Assembly: GCF_038561935.1 (NCBI RefSeq)
Contig: NZ_CP102770.1
Location: 9,734,001-9,798,000, forward strand
DNA: 64,000 nucleotides
Reading direction: 5' to 3'
Source of the DNA: Myxococcus stipitatus
Lineage (GTDB): Bacteria > Myxococcota > Myxococcia > Myxococcales > Myxococcaceae
The notes under the pieces: model-generated
The model's database searches: none
What the model saw: the letters and a program-made list of their open reading frames with translations, nothing else
Told to the model about the DNA's origin: nothing
Shown here: positions 32,939 through 42,018 of the stretch, one piece after another
Layout: each line of letters begins with the position of its first letter
How positions within the stretch are numbered: position 1 is the stretch's first letter
Program-made: the position numbers and the translations under genes

Positions 32939-35900
32939 TCAGGTGACGTCGCCCCGCGCGCGAGCGACCTCGGCCCGGATGAGTCCTCGCAGGGCCTCCG
33001 GGTCGAAGGGCTTCTCGACGCGCGGATTCTCCACGCGCTCCAGGAAGGTGCGCGCCGTCGGCGTGAAGGCGCCGCCGGTGATGAACACCACGCGCTCGGC
33101 CACCGCGGGCGCGGTGCGCACGAGCGCGTCGTAGAGGTCCATCCCCGTCATCTCCGGCATCATCAAGTCGCAGAGCACCACGTCGTAGCGGCGCGGCACG
33201 GGCTCACTCAGCCGCTCCAGCGCCTGCCGCGCGCTCACCACCACGTCCACGTCGTTCTCGCGCGCGAGCGTGCGGCGGATGGCCCCGCTCACCAGCGCGT
33301 CGTCGTCCACCACCAGCACGCGGCCTCGGGGCTTCGCCGTGGACGGGCCTCTCGCGGGTGATGTCCCCGGTTGCGCGGGAGCAGAGGAACTCTCTCCCGC
33401 CGCCTCCGACGAGGAGGCGCTCGGCTCGACGAGCGGGATGGGCGTGGTCGGCGAGAGGTCGAGTCTCGTCGCGACGGGGGCCTCGCGGAACGCGGGGGCG
33501 GACTCGGAGGACGACAAGGACGTGGGCCGGGGGCTGTCGACCTCCGCCCTGGAAGGCGAGGAGTCCAAGCCCGACACATGGCCGGTGAGCGCGGGGTACT
33601 CCGTCACGAAGCGGGAGCCCGAGGAGGGCTCCGCAATCGCGGGATGTCTCGACGACGTGCGCTCCGTCACGGCGCGCGTTCCAGGGGCGGGCTCGGCGAC
33701 CGTGGCGTAGCCCGTGGGCGAGGACTTCCGCTCCGCCATGGGCCGGGAGGTGACGACCGCCGCGGGGCGCCCCGAAGACGGCACATCCTCGGGCGCGGTG
33801 CTCGGCGAGGACGAGAGGCGAGGCTCGGAGAAGTCCGAGTGCGACGACGACCGCGCGCCGTACGTCGACGGCTCCTCCGCGGGCCTCGTGCCCTGGGGTG
33901 ACTCGTGCACCGCGGAGGCACTCGACGGCGAGGACCTGCGGTCCGCAATCCCTCTCAACCCGTGTGGAAGCTCGTGCTCCGTCGGGGCGGACGGATGCGC
34001 CTCCATCCCTCGCGAGGCGTCGGACACCGTCGGGTAGCCCGTGGGTGAGGACTTGCGCTGCGTCACCCCGCTCGGGGGCTCGGCGACGGTGGGGAAGCCC
34101 GTGGAGGAGGACTGGCGCTCCATCGCCGCCCGCATCCCCTGCGACGACTCCGGCACCGCGGGATAGCCTGTCGGAGAGGAAGGTCTCTCCGTCACCCCTC
34201 GCGAGGGCTCGGACACCACGGGGTAGCCCGTCGGTGACGACGTCCGCTCCGTCACTCCTCGCAATGAATCGGACACCGCCGGATGGCCCAAGGACGAGGA
34301 GGCCCGGTCCGCCGTCGACCTCGCGCCCTGCCCCAGCTCTCCGAACGCCGCGCGCTCGCCCGTGCCGCGCACGGACCTGCTCCCCGTCACGCCCCGCCTG
34401 CGCCCCTCCGCGGACATCACCGCGGACACATCCCTGGCGCGACGCAGCGCCACCCGGAACACGGACCCGCGGCCCAGCTCACTCTCCACGGAGATGGTCC
34501 CGCCCATCGCCGTCACGTACGCATGGCACAGCGACAACCCCAGCCCCGTCCCCACGCCCACCGGCTTCGTCGTGTAGAACGGGTCGAAGATGCGGCCCAG
34601 CGACTCCGGCGCGATGCCCGTGCCCGTGTCCCGCACCTCCGCCACCACCCAGCCCTCCGGCCCCGCGCGCGTGACGAGGCGCACCTCGTTCTCCTCCGCA
34701 TGCCCCTCCGGCAGCGCCTGCGCCGCGTTGATGAGCAGGTTCAGGAACACCTGCGCCAGCCGCGCCTCGCTCCCCTCCACCCACGTCACATCGCCGTAGT
34801 CGCGCACCACCTTCGCGCGCGGCCGCAGCTCGCCCATCGCGATCTTCACCGCCGAGTCGAGCACCGCCCCCAGCTCCACCGGCCCCTGCATCTCGTCGTC
34901 CGGCCGGGAGAACGTCTTCAAGTCCCGGACGATGCGCCGCACCCGGTCCGCGCCATGCAACGCCTCGCGCAGCGCCTGCCCCACCTCGCGCAGCCGAATC
35001 CCCGCGTCGCGCGCCTCCCCCAGCTCCCGCGCGAGCGCATCCGACTCCTCGCTCGCGTGCTCCAGGTTCGACACGATGTACGCCAGCGGGTTGTTGATTT
35101 CGTGCCCCACGCCCGCGGCGAGCTGCCCCACCGCCGCCATCCTCCCGGCCTGGACGAGCTGCGCCTGCGTCTGCCGCAGCGTGCGCACGTTCGCCTCCAG
35201 CTCCTCGTTCGCGCGCGCCAGCTCCCGCGTGCGCTCCTGCACGCGCTCCTCCAGCCACCGCTCGCGCGCCTTGAGCTGCCCCACGCGCAGCAGGTACACG
35301 CTGACGCCCAGCATCCCGAGCCCCAGCACGAACAGCGCCCAGAAGTCCGTGCGCTGCCAGAGGCTCGGCTCCAGCAGCACCTCCAGCGACACCGGCTCCG
35401 TCCATCCGCCGTCGCGTCCCTCGGCCTGGACCTCGAAGCGGTAGCGCCCGGGCCTCAGCCCCGTGTACGTCGCCCGGCGAATCTCCGCGCGCACCCAGCC
35501 GTCGTCATGCCCCACCAGGCGATAGCGGAAGGGCAGCCGCACCGCGTCTCCCGGCGTGAAGGCCGTGAAGCGGATGTCCAGCCGGGACCCATCCGGCCGC
35601 AGCTCCACCGGCCCCTTCACCGGCACCAGCTGCCCCTGCACGCGAACTTCCTCGATGCGCACCTCGGGCGGCTGCCGGCTGGCGCGCACGCGCACCGGGT
35701 CCACGACGATGGCGCCCTGGATGGTCGTGAACCACAGCCTCCCGTCCTTCCCCCGCCACCCCGACGGCTGCGTGTTCCCGTTGCACTCCGCCGAGCGCAT
35801 GCCGTCCGTCTGGTCGAACCCCATCACCGCCAGCCGCGAGCGGCGCGAGTCCGCCACCTCGTCCAGCTCCCGGCGGGAGACGCGCGACACGCCCTTGTTG

Positions 35901-37621
35901 CTGCTCATCCACAGGTAGCCGTCGCCATCCGAGACGATGCTGAACACCGCGTCGTCGTAGAGCCCGTGCTGCGACACCGAGTAGCGCGTCCACTCGCCAT
36001 TGCGCCACCGGCCCAGCCCCGTCTCCGTCCCCACCCACACCGTGCCGTCCGGGTCCGTCAGCAGCGACAGCACCACCTCTCCCGGCAGCCCGTCCTTCAG
36101 CGTGTAGCGGCGCAGCCCCTTGCCTTCCTCGTAGCGCCACAGGCCCCCCTCGGAGCCCAGCCACACCGCGCCGGCCGCGTCCTCCGCCATCACGATGACC
36201 GGCTCCCCCAGGCCCTGCCGGGGACCGAACACCATGACGTCGCCGCCGCGCACCCGCGCCAGGCCCTTGCGCGTGCCGAACCACTGCGTGCCGCGCGAGT
36301 CCACCAGGATGGAGGTCACCACGTCGTCCGGCAGCCCCTGCACGCGCGAGGACTTCGCGAAGCGGTGGCCGTCGTACCGGAACGCGCCCGCCTTCGAGCC
36401 CGCCCACAGCGTCCCGTCCGGGGCCTCGTGCAGCGCGGTGATGACCGGGTCCGTGCCTCCCTCGAAGTCCTCCATGCGCTGGATGCGCCCGTCGCGCAGG
36501 TAGAACAGCCCGCCGCCCACCGTGCCGAACCACACCGTGCCGCGCCGGTCCTCCAGCACCGTGCTCACCGTCTCGTTGGTGAGGCCCTCCGGCCCGCCGT
36601 ACGTCGCGAACGGCCCGTCCCTCAGCCGGAACAGGCCCGAGTACGTGCCCACCCACAGCGAGCCGTCCCGGTCCTCCAGCAGCGACAGCACCTCCGCTTC
36701 CGCCAGCCCCGCGCCGTGCAGCGGAGCGCTGAAGCCATCCGCCTCCCGCCGCACCAGCCCGCCGCGCCGGGTGCCCACCCAGAGGCTGCCCTGGCTGTCC
36801 GCGAACAGCGCGGTGACGATGGCCGGCAACCCCTCCGCCACCGTGAAGCGGGTGACCACCGCCCCGTTCCACGAGAAGAGGCCCGCGTCGGTCCCCATCC
36901 ACAGCGTCCCGGAGACATCCTGGTAGAGCGCCGTCACGCCCGGGTGCGGGTCCGGCCCGGGCACGGGGAAGGGCGTGCGCAACACCTGCCCGCCCTCCAG
37001 CAGCGCCACGCCCGCCTTCGTGCCCACCCAGAGACGGTTGTCGCCTCCCGCTCGCGCAATCGCGGTGATGAAGGAGCCCGGAAGGCCATCCGCCTCCGTG
37101 AAGTGCCGCGCCACGCCTTCGCCCAGCGGCACCTGCCACAGCCCTCCGGAGGTGCCCACCCACAGCGAGCCTTCCCCGACGAGCAGCTCCTCCACCCGCA
37201 CGCCCTCGAGCGGCGCGGAGGCTCCGGGCGCCCGCTGGAAGCGGCCCTCCGCGTACGCCACCAGGCCCTGGTCCGTGCCCACCCACAAGACGCCGGACGC
37301 ATCCTCCGCGAGCGCCTTGATGGCGTGGCTGCGCAGCTCCGGCGTGTTGCGCTTGTCGAAGACGACGAAGCGCGCGCCGTCGAAGCGCACCAGGCCTTCC
37401 CACGTGCCCAGCCACACATAGCCGTCGCGCGTCTGCGCCAGCGCCAGCAGGCTGTTCTGCGGCAGCCCGTCGTCACTGCGCCATGAATCCTGGCTGTACT
37501 GGGACACCCGTCGTTGCGGGTCCAAGGCGAAGCCCGGCCGCGCCAGGACAAGCCCGGCAAGCAGGACCACCCCCAAGAGCCCGCGCCAGACGGCACGGGG
37601 CCGATGCCCCGGAATCCACAT
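32939..37621 (-). CDS. Hybrid histidine kinase with beta-propeller sensor, repeat linker and receiver
   Basis: Two-component hybrid of 1560 residues. After a signal-anchor (RGLLGVVLLAGLVLARPG) comes a periplasmic two-component propeller of about 14 Reg_prop repeats (SVLEDR.G..WVGT..GL) and a Y_Y_Y domain (YTGLRPGRYRFEVQAEG). A transmembrane helix at about 757-777 leads to a coiled coil and HisKA with phosphorylated H840 (GVGHEINNPLAYIV), then HATPase motifs DTGTGIAPE and GTGLGLSL. Residues 1050-1430 are a disordered repeat linker with recurrent RxSSPTGYPxVxE units. A receiver at 1430-1555 has VLVVDDD and phosphoacceptor D1485 in CDLMMPE. This resembles one-polypeptide two-component sensors of carbohydrate use, but lacks their AraC domain. 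ATG 37621 begins the anchor. Confidence 0.92.
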   Translation of the reverse strand: MWIPGHRPRAVWRGLLGVVLLAGLVLARPGFALDPQRRVSQYSQDSWRSDDGLPQNSLLALAQTRDGYVWLGTWEGLVRFDGARFVVFDKRNTPELRSHAIKALAEDASGVLWVGTDQGLVAYAEGRFQRAPGASAPLEGVRVEELLVGEGSLWVGTSGGLWQVPLGEGVARHFTEADGLPGSFITAIARAGGDNRLWVGTKAGVALLEGGQVLRTPFPVPGPDPHPGVTALYQDVSGTLWMGTDAGLFSWNGAVVTRFTVAEGLPAIVTALFADSQGSLWVGTRRGGLVRREADGFSAPLHGAGLAEAEVLSLLEDRDGSLWVGTYSGLFRLRDGPFATYGGPEGLTNETVSTVLEDRRGTVWFGTVGGGLFYLRDGRIQRMEDFEGGTDPVITALHEAPDGTLWAGSKAGAFRYDGHRFAKSSRVQGLPDDVVTSILVDSRGTQWFGTRKGLARVRGGDVMVFGPRQGLGEPVIVMAEDAAGAVWLGSEGGLWRYEEGKGLRRYTLKDGLPGEVVLSLLTDPDGTVWVGTETGLGRWRNGEWTRYSVSQHGLYDDAVFSIVSDGDGYLWMSSNKGVSRVSRRELDEVADSRRSRLAVMGFDQTDGMRSAECNGNTQPSGWRGKDGRLWFTTIQGAIVVDPVRVRASRQPPEVRIEEVRVQGQLVPVKGPVELRPDGSRLDIRFTAFTPGDAVRLPFRYRLVGHDDGWVRAEIRRATYTGLRPGRYRFEVQAEGRDGGWTEPVSLEVLLEPSLWQRTDFWALFVLGLGMLGVSVYLLRVGQLKARERWLEERVQERTRELARANEELEANVRTLRQTQAQLVQAGRMAAVGQLAAGVGHEINNPLAYIVSNLEHASEESDALARELGEARDAGIRLREVGQALREALHGADRVRRIVRDLKTFSRPDDEMQGPVELGAVLDSAVKIAMGELRPRAKVVRDYGDVTWVEGSEARLAQVFLNLLINAAQALPEGHAEENEVRLVTRAGPEGWVVAEVRDTGTGIAPESLGRIFDPFYTTKPVGVGTGLGLSLCHAYVTAMGGTISVESELGRGSVFRVALRRARDVSAVMSAEGRRRGVTGSRSVRGTGERAAFGELGQGARSTADRASSSLGHPAVSDSLRGVTERTSSPTGYPVVSEPSRGVTERPSSPTGYPAVPESSQGMRAAMERQSSSTGFPTVAEPPSGVTQRKSSPTGYPTVSDASRGMEAHPSAPTEHELPHGLRGIADRRSSPSSASAVHESPQGTRPAEEPSTYGARSSSHSDFSEPRLSSSPSTAPEDVPSSGRPAAVVTSRPMAERKSSPTGYATVAEPAPGTRAVTERTSSRHPAIAEPSSGSRFVTEYPALTGHVSGLDSSPSRAEVDSPRPTSLSSSESAPAFREAPVATRLDLSPTTPIPLVEPSASSSEAAGESSSAPAQPGTSPARGPSTAKPRGRVLVVDDDALVSGAIRRTLARENDVDVVVSARQALERLSEPVPRRYDVVLCDLMMPEMTGMDLYDALVRTAPAVAERVVFITGGAFTPTARTFLERVENPRVEKPFDPEALRGLIRAEVARARGDVT
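33700..34330 (-). repeat. Degenerate tandem repeats encoding the kinase-receiver linker
   Basis: About nine units of 22-30 codons, each with (K/P/T)SSPTG(Y/F)P.V.E/D followed by SRGV/M, lie between the HATPase and receiver domains. They are Pro/Ser/Thr-rich and probably unstructured. Confidence 0.75.
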
Positions 37622-38087
37622 GACGCCCACAGTGTCCGGCAGAATCGCCCGAGAGGCCAAACCTCGAGCGTTCACCCGGAGTGGAACGTTCGCCACCAAC
37701 GGCCTCGGCGACAGCGGCGGGGGACCACCTGCCCCCCCTCGACTTCCAGACTTCCCCCCGCCGCTGTCGCCTCGTACGCCACCACCGCCGGCACCAGGAG
37801 CCCCAAGCTCCCGGAGTCCGGGGCCATGGCCCGAGCGCTCTCCGCCTCGAGGTCCTGGTGGTGGAAGGGCCTCGCCGCATCGCGCTGACGGGAAGATGGG
37901 AGCCAGGGGTGGCAGGCGCCACTGCGGGAAGACGACAGCAATCACGTCCCACGGTCGCCCCAGGGCGGCCCCGGGGCGCCCGCCCTCCCGCCTGGGCTTT
38001 CCGAGCGAAGACGGCCGGATGGACGAAGGTGCATGTCACCCCGCGTCGCGCGAGCGTCTATGCTCCCCGCCCGAAGAGCGAGGGTGG
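37622..38087. other. Intergenic region between hybrid kinase and RDD-like genes
   Basis: No gene, RNA or strong repeat is visible in these 466 bp. It must contain the divergent promoters of the kinase and the membrane protein; I see no convincing hexamers. Confidence 0.5.
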
Positions 38088-38747
38088 ATGAGCAACGGGG
38101 CGTTGTTTTCGACGGACACGGTGACCACCGAGGCGCGGTACCAGTGGCACCTGTGGGTGGCGGATGTGCTGGACATGGCGACGGCGGCCCTCTCGGGCTG
38201 GGCCGCGCTGCGAGCGCTGGAGCAGGAGCGCACGACGGTGACGATGGTCATCGCCATGGCGGTGGCCTGGCTGGTGGTGTCCGCCGTGGGCGGGATTTGG
38301 GGTCGGACGCTGTGGCGGCAGCTCGCCGGGGTGCGGCTGGTGCACGGCGCGCGGCCTCCGGGGGTGGCTCGCACGCTCGCGCGGGCGTTCACCACGCCGG
38401 TGGATCTGCTGGTGTCGCCGGTGCTCTTGCGCCGGCCCTTCGACACGATGCTGGGGCTCTATGCCGAGCCGGTGGCGCGGATGAAGGGGCTGGCGCGGCA
38501 GGCGCCGTGGCTGGCCCTGCTCGTGGGCGCGGTGTGGCTCATCGTCACGCCGACGCGGGCGGAGATGGTCAAGTACCTGGGCCGGACGCTGACGGGGTGG
38601 CACTGCTGCCACGGCACGCGGGAGGTGACGTGGGAGTGCAAGACGTCCTTGAGCCGCGCGGTGCGCGAGGCGCGCTCCGGCCACGCGGACGTACAGGCCG
38701 TGGTGGCTGACTGTCCCGTGGCCGCCGAGCGGCTCGCGAAGCCCTGA
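38088..38747 (+). CDS. RDD-like multi-pass membrane protein
   Basis: Inner-membrane protein of 219 residues. Hydrophobic segments at about 25-40, 53-75 and 138-158 (MVIAMAVAWLVVSAVGGIWG, PWLALLVGAVWLIVT). The segment LWRQLAGVRLVHGARPPGVARTLAR has the layout of RDD-family proteins, in which an aromatic/Gly helix is followed by a cytosolic LGxRVV-like strand. The C-terminal 60 residues are soluble and contain five Cys (WHCCHGTREVTWECK). ATG 38088 is chosen; the frame is open to 37620 but that part is low complexity. Convergent with the Ser/Thr kinase gene, with 7 bp between stops. Function unknown. Confidence 0.7.
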   Translation: MSNGALFSTDTVTTEARYQWHLWVADVLDMATAALSGWAALRALEQERTTVTMVIAMAVAWLVVSAVGGIWGRTLWRQLAGVRLVHGARPPGVARTLARAFTTPVDLLVSPVLLRRPFDTMLGLYAEPVARMKGLARQAPWLALLVGAVWLIVTPTRAEMVKYLGRTLTGWHCCHGTREVTWECKTSLSRAVREARSGHADVQAVVADCPVAAERLAKP

Positions 38748-38754
38748 GCGAGGG

Positions 38755-41535
38755 CTACCGGAGGGTGGTGATGAACTGCCCTTCCTTGCAGAAGACGCCC
38801 ACCTTGCCCCGCTCGACGAGGAAGTCGGCCCGGTCCTTGAAGTTCTTCGCGGGCCGGTTCGTCTGCGGGAGGACGATGCCCAGCCGCGCCGTCTGGCGCA
38901 GCCCCTTCACGACGTAGCAGTCGTTCCAGGTGAACTCGTCGAGGTTGCGGACCACCACCTCGTCGCTGGTGAGGGCCTTGAGGCCGGTGACGGCGCGCAC
39001 GGTGCCCACCAGCGTCTTGGGCGCGGCGGGCTTGGGCGGCTCGGGGGCGGCTTCCGGCGCGGCGGCTTCAGGGGCGGGTGATTCGTCGACGGCCACCGCC
39101 ACCTCGGGGCCGGAGCTGCCTCCTGGCAGGGCGATGAAGCGCGCTCCGGTGGCGGCGCTGGCGCTCGAGTCCAGGGACAGCCGCGCCAGCTGCACCTTGC
39201 GGCGGACCTTCGGGTTGGCGGCGGCCCAGGTCACAGTGGCGCGGCCGAACAGTACGCGCTGGCCATTCTTCGCGGGCCCCACGACCTGGACGACCATGTC
39301 GCGCTGGAGGAGCGCGGCCTGGGCGCCTCGCACGAGGAAGTCTCCGTCCTCTTCCTGCAGCGGGAGCACCGCGGTGGGCGAGACGTAGGTCACGAACTTC
39401 GTGGCGGCCGGCGGCGGCGTGGGCTCCGGCGAGGACTTGGGAGGCTTCGGCGCGGGGGGCGTGCGCGGCTTGGGCGACACGGGCTCGCGCGTCGCGACGG
39501 GCTCGGGCCGGGTGGAGCCCTTGCCGGTGGGCTCGGGCGTGGCGACGGGCTCGGGTGAGGTCGAGCCCTTCCCGGTGGGCTCTGGGGTCGCGGTGGGCTC
39601 GGGGTTGCTCGGCTGGGCGGGCGGCTTCTTGCCTGTGCCCGGCGTGCCGCCCTGGGCGCGGGGCTGCGGGCTCGAGGGTGTCTTCGGCTCCTCGCGCTGG
39701 GAAGGGTCCGCGGCGGGAGTGGCCGAGGCCACCGCGGGAGTGCCTCCCGAGCGGCGAGCGAGGTACGCCGTCGTCACGGCGGTGCCCGCCATCAACAGCA
39801 GGACGAGTCCCACCAGGAGCGCCACCGAGGTCTTCCGGGCCGGAGCGGACCGAGTCGCCTCGGCGTGCGCCACCGCGCCGTGAGGCTGGGAGCTCGGCAC
39901 CGGTGAGGCGCCCGGGTGCGCAGCCGAGGGCGCGCCGCCGGGCGCGGACGCAGGAGATCCCCAAGCGGGTGAGGCCGACGGCGCGCTCCCAGGCGCGGAC
40001 GCGGGAGATCCCCACGCGGGTGAAGCCGAGTTCGCAGCCGAGGGCGCGCCGCCGGGCGCGGACGCCGGAGAGCCCCATGCGGGTGAAGCCGACGGCGCGC
40101 TCCCTGCCGCGGACGCAGGTGTGTTTCCGGGCGCGACCGCTGGAGCGCCCCACGCAGGTGAGGCCGACGGTGCGCTCCCAGGCGCAGCCGCTGGAGAACC
40201 CCACGCGGGTGAGGTGGCGTTCGCGGGAGCCGCCCCCGGAGAACCCCACGCGGGCGAATTCGCGTTCGCGGGCGCGGCCCCTCTCGCGGACGGAGCCTTC
40301 GGCGCCCCGGCGTTCGCGCTCCCCGGCGCGCTCGGCGTGGCACGCACCGCCGTGGCCTCCATCCCCATCCCATCCTCCCCCCCGGGCCCATCCGGACGCG
40401 CCACCCCCGCCACGCGCCGCTCCCCCGACGGAGCACGCATCACCGTCGGCTCGAAGCCAGACGGCTCCATCTGCCCGGGGCTCGCCTGCGGCCCCGTGCC
40501 GTACATCCCCGTCCCCGTATGCGGCTGCGGCGTGGGCGTCCGGTGATGGCTGGACGACGACGTCACCTTCGAGATGAGCTGCCGCTGCGCCGCGAACGCC
40601 TCCGGGCACAACGCGCGGACGAAGTGGCCCACCTCCTCGGCCCCCACCGCCGCGCCGGAGCGCACCAGCTCTCCATTGAGCGCCCGCGCCAGCTCATCCG
40701 CCCGCGAGTAGCGCTCATCGGGCCTCGCCGCCAACGCGCGCCGCACCACCCCATCCAGCCCGCCATCCACATCGCCGCGCAGCCCCGTCAACGACGGCAC
40801 CGACGGCTGGGACATGGCCGCCATCATCTCCCCCACCGTCCCGTGGGGAATGAGCGACCGTCCCGCCAGCATCTCCCATACCACCACGCCACAGGAGTAG
40901 ATGTCGCTGCGGTGGTCCAGCGCCTCCGCGCGCACCTGCTCCGGCGACATGTAGCCCAGCTTCCCCATCACCGTGGCGGGCAGCGTGTACTTGCTGCGCG
41001 CCGCCGACTTCGCCAGGCCGAAGTCGATGACCTTCACCTCGCCCTCGTACGACACCATGACGTTGTGCGGCGACACGTCGCGGTGGACGATGCCCAGCGG
41101 CACCCCGTCCGGGCCCACCTTGCGGTGCGCGTAGCCCAGGCCCTCCGCCATGCGCTGGCCCAGGAAGAGCGCCACCGGGACGGGCACCTGCACGCCCTGC
41201 TGCCGCACCTGCTCCAGCAGGTAGGCCAGGTCCACGCCCGCCACGTACTCCAGCGCCATGTAGTACGTCCCGTCCGCCTCCCCCATGTCGTACACCTGGG
41301 CGATGGACGAGTGGACCAGGTGCACCAGCACCTTCGCCTCATGGTGGAAGCGGTCCAGGAACTGCCGGTCCTTCAGCAGCGCTGGAAGAATCGTCTTCAC
41401 GATGCACGGCTTCTCGAAGCCGGCCGCGCCGCTGATTTTCGCCAGGAACACCTCCCCCATGCCCCCCTGGCCCAAGGGGTGGACAAGCTCATAGCGCCCG
41501 AGGAAACGGGAGGACTCTGTAGGGACAGTGCTCAT
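38755..41535 (-). CDS. Transmembrane Ser/Thr protein kinase with repeat-rich juxtamembrane linker
   Basis: Eukaryotic-like Ser/Thr kinase, 926 residues. Kinase domain at 10-285 with GQGGMGEV, CIVKTI, HRDVSPHNV (near 152), DFGLAKS and a SPEQV activation-loop end, all intact. Residues 290-565 are a low-complexity Ala/Ser/Pro tract with repeated ASPAWGSP(A/G)(S/A)AP units. A transmembrane helix at about 569-591 (VALLVGLVLLLMAGTAVTTAY) leads to a second Pro/Glu/Thr linker (PEPVATPEPTGKGST) and a periplasmic domain of about 200 residues. The final Cys pair may stabilise that domain. The ATG at 41535 starts the normal kinase N terminus. Target and signal unknown. Confidence 0.92.
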   Translation of the reverse strand: MSTVPTESSRFLGRYELVHPLGQGGMGEVFLAKISGAAGFEKPCIVKTILPALLKDRQFLDRFHHEAKVLVHLVHSSIAQVYDMGEADGTYYMALEYVAGVDLAYLLEQVRQQGVQVPVPVALFLGQRMAEGLGYAHRKVGPDGVPLGIVHRDVSPHNVMVSYEGEVKVIDFGLAKSAARSKYTLPATVMGKLGYMSPEQVRAEALDHRSDIYSCGVVVWEMLAGRSLIPHGTVGEMMAAMSQPSVPSLTGLRGDVDGGLDGVVRRALAARPDERYSRADELARALNGELVRSGAAVGAEEVGHFVRALCPEAFAAQRQLISKVTSSSSHHRTPTPQPHTGTGMYGTGPQASPGQMEPSGFEPTVMRAPSGERRVAGVARPDGPGGEDGMGMEATAVRATPSAPGSANAGAPKAPSARGAAPANANSPAWGSPGAAPANATSPAWGSPAAAPGSAPSASPAWGAPAVAPGNTPASAAGSAPSASPAWGSPASAPGGAPSAANSASPAWGSPASAPGSAPSASPAWGSPASAPGGAPSAAHPGASPVPSSQPHGAVAHAEATRSAPARKTSVALLVGLVLLLMAGTAVTTAYLARRSGGTPAVASATPAADPSQREEPKTPSSPQPRAQGGTPGTGKKPPAQPSNPEPTATPEPTGKGSTSPEPVATPEPTGKGSTRPEPVATREPVSPKPRTPPAPKPPKSSPEPTPPPAATKFVTYVSPTAVLPLQEEDGDFLVRGAQAALLQRDMVVQVVGPAKNGQRVLFGRATVTWAAANPKVRRKVQLARLSLDSSASAATGARFIALPGGSSGPEVAVAVDESPAPEAAAPEAAPEPPKPAAPKTLVGTVRAVTGLKALTSDEVVVRNLDEFTWNDCYVVKGLRQTARLGIVLPQTNRPAKNFKDRADFLVERGKVGVFCKEGQFITTLR

Positions 41536-42018
41536 GGCTTCGGCCGGCAGCGAAGCACCCGGACACACACGGAAGCAAGCCGCGCGGCACCCTTCTGCTT
41601 CTGTCAGACATCACACGCCGTCCCCACGGAGGCCCGGCCACCCACGCCCGGAGTGTCAGACCCGTGAGGCACAACAGTCCCAGAAGGCGCGTCCCGACAG
41701 TACGTACAGGCCCCAGCGACGTTGACCCTGACGAGCCACGCGACGCGCGGGGCCCAGGGCCCACCCAGGTGGGCAACGGGGGCTGATTTCGGGACAGCGA
41801 GCAACGAAGGAGCCCATCAGCGGCAGCCAGTTTGCGACAGCGACCCGCCTCCGGATGTGAACCCGCGCACCTCCCGTCGCGGCCCCCATCCCGAGGCCGT
41901 TGCCGGAAAAAGGCGGGATGCGCTCCCTGGGACGAGCGGGGACGTCTGGCCGGAAGGCATTCAACCGGGCCGCATCCTCGCGAAATCGCCCACGGGCGGT
42001 GACGGAAGGATGTGACTC
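41536..42018. other. Intergenic region between Ser/Thr kinase and subtilase genes
   Basis: Divergent promoter region of 483 bp. I see no gene with plausible coding character, no RNA and no strong repeat in it. Confidence 0.5.
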
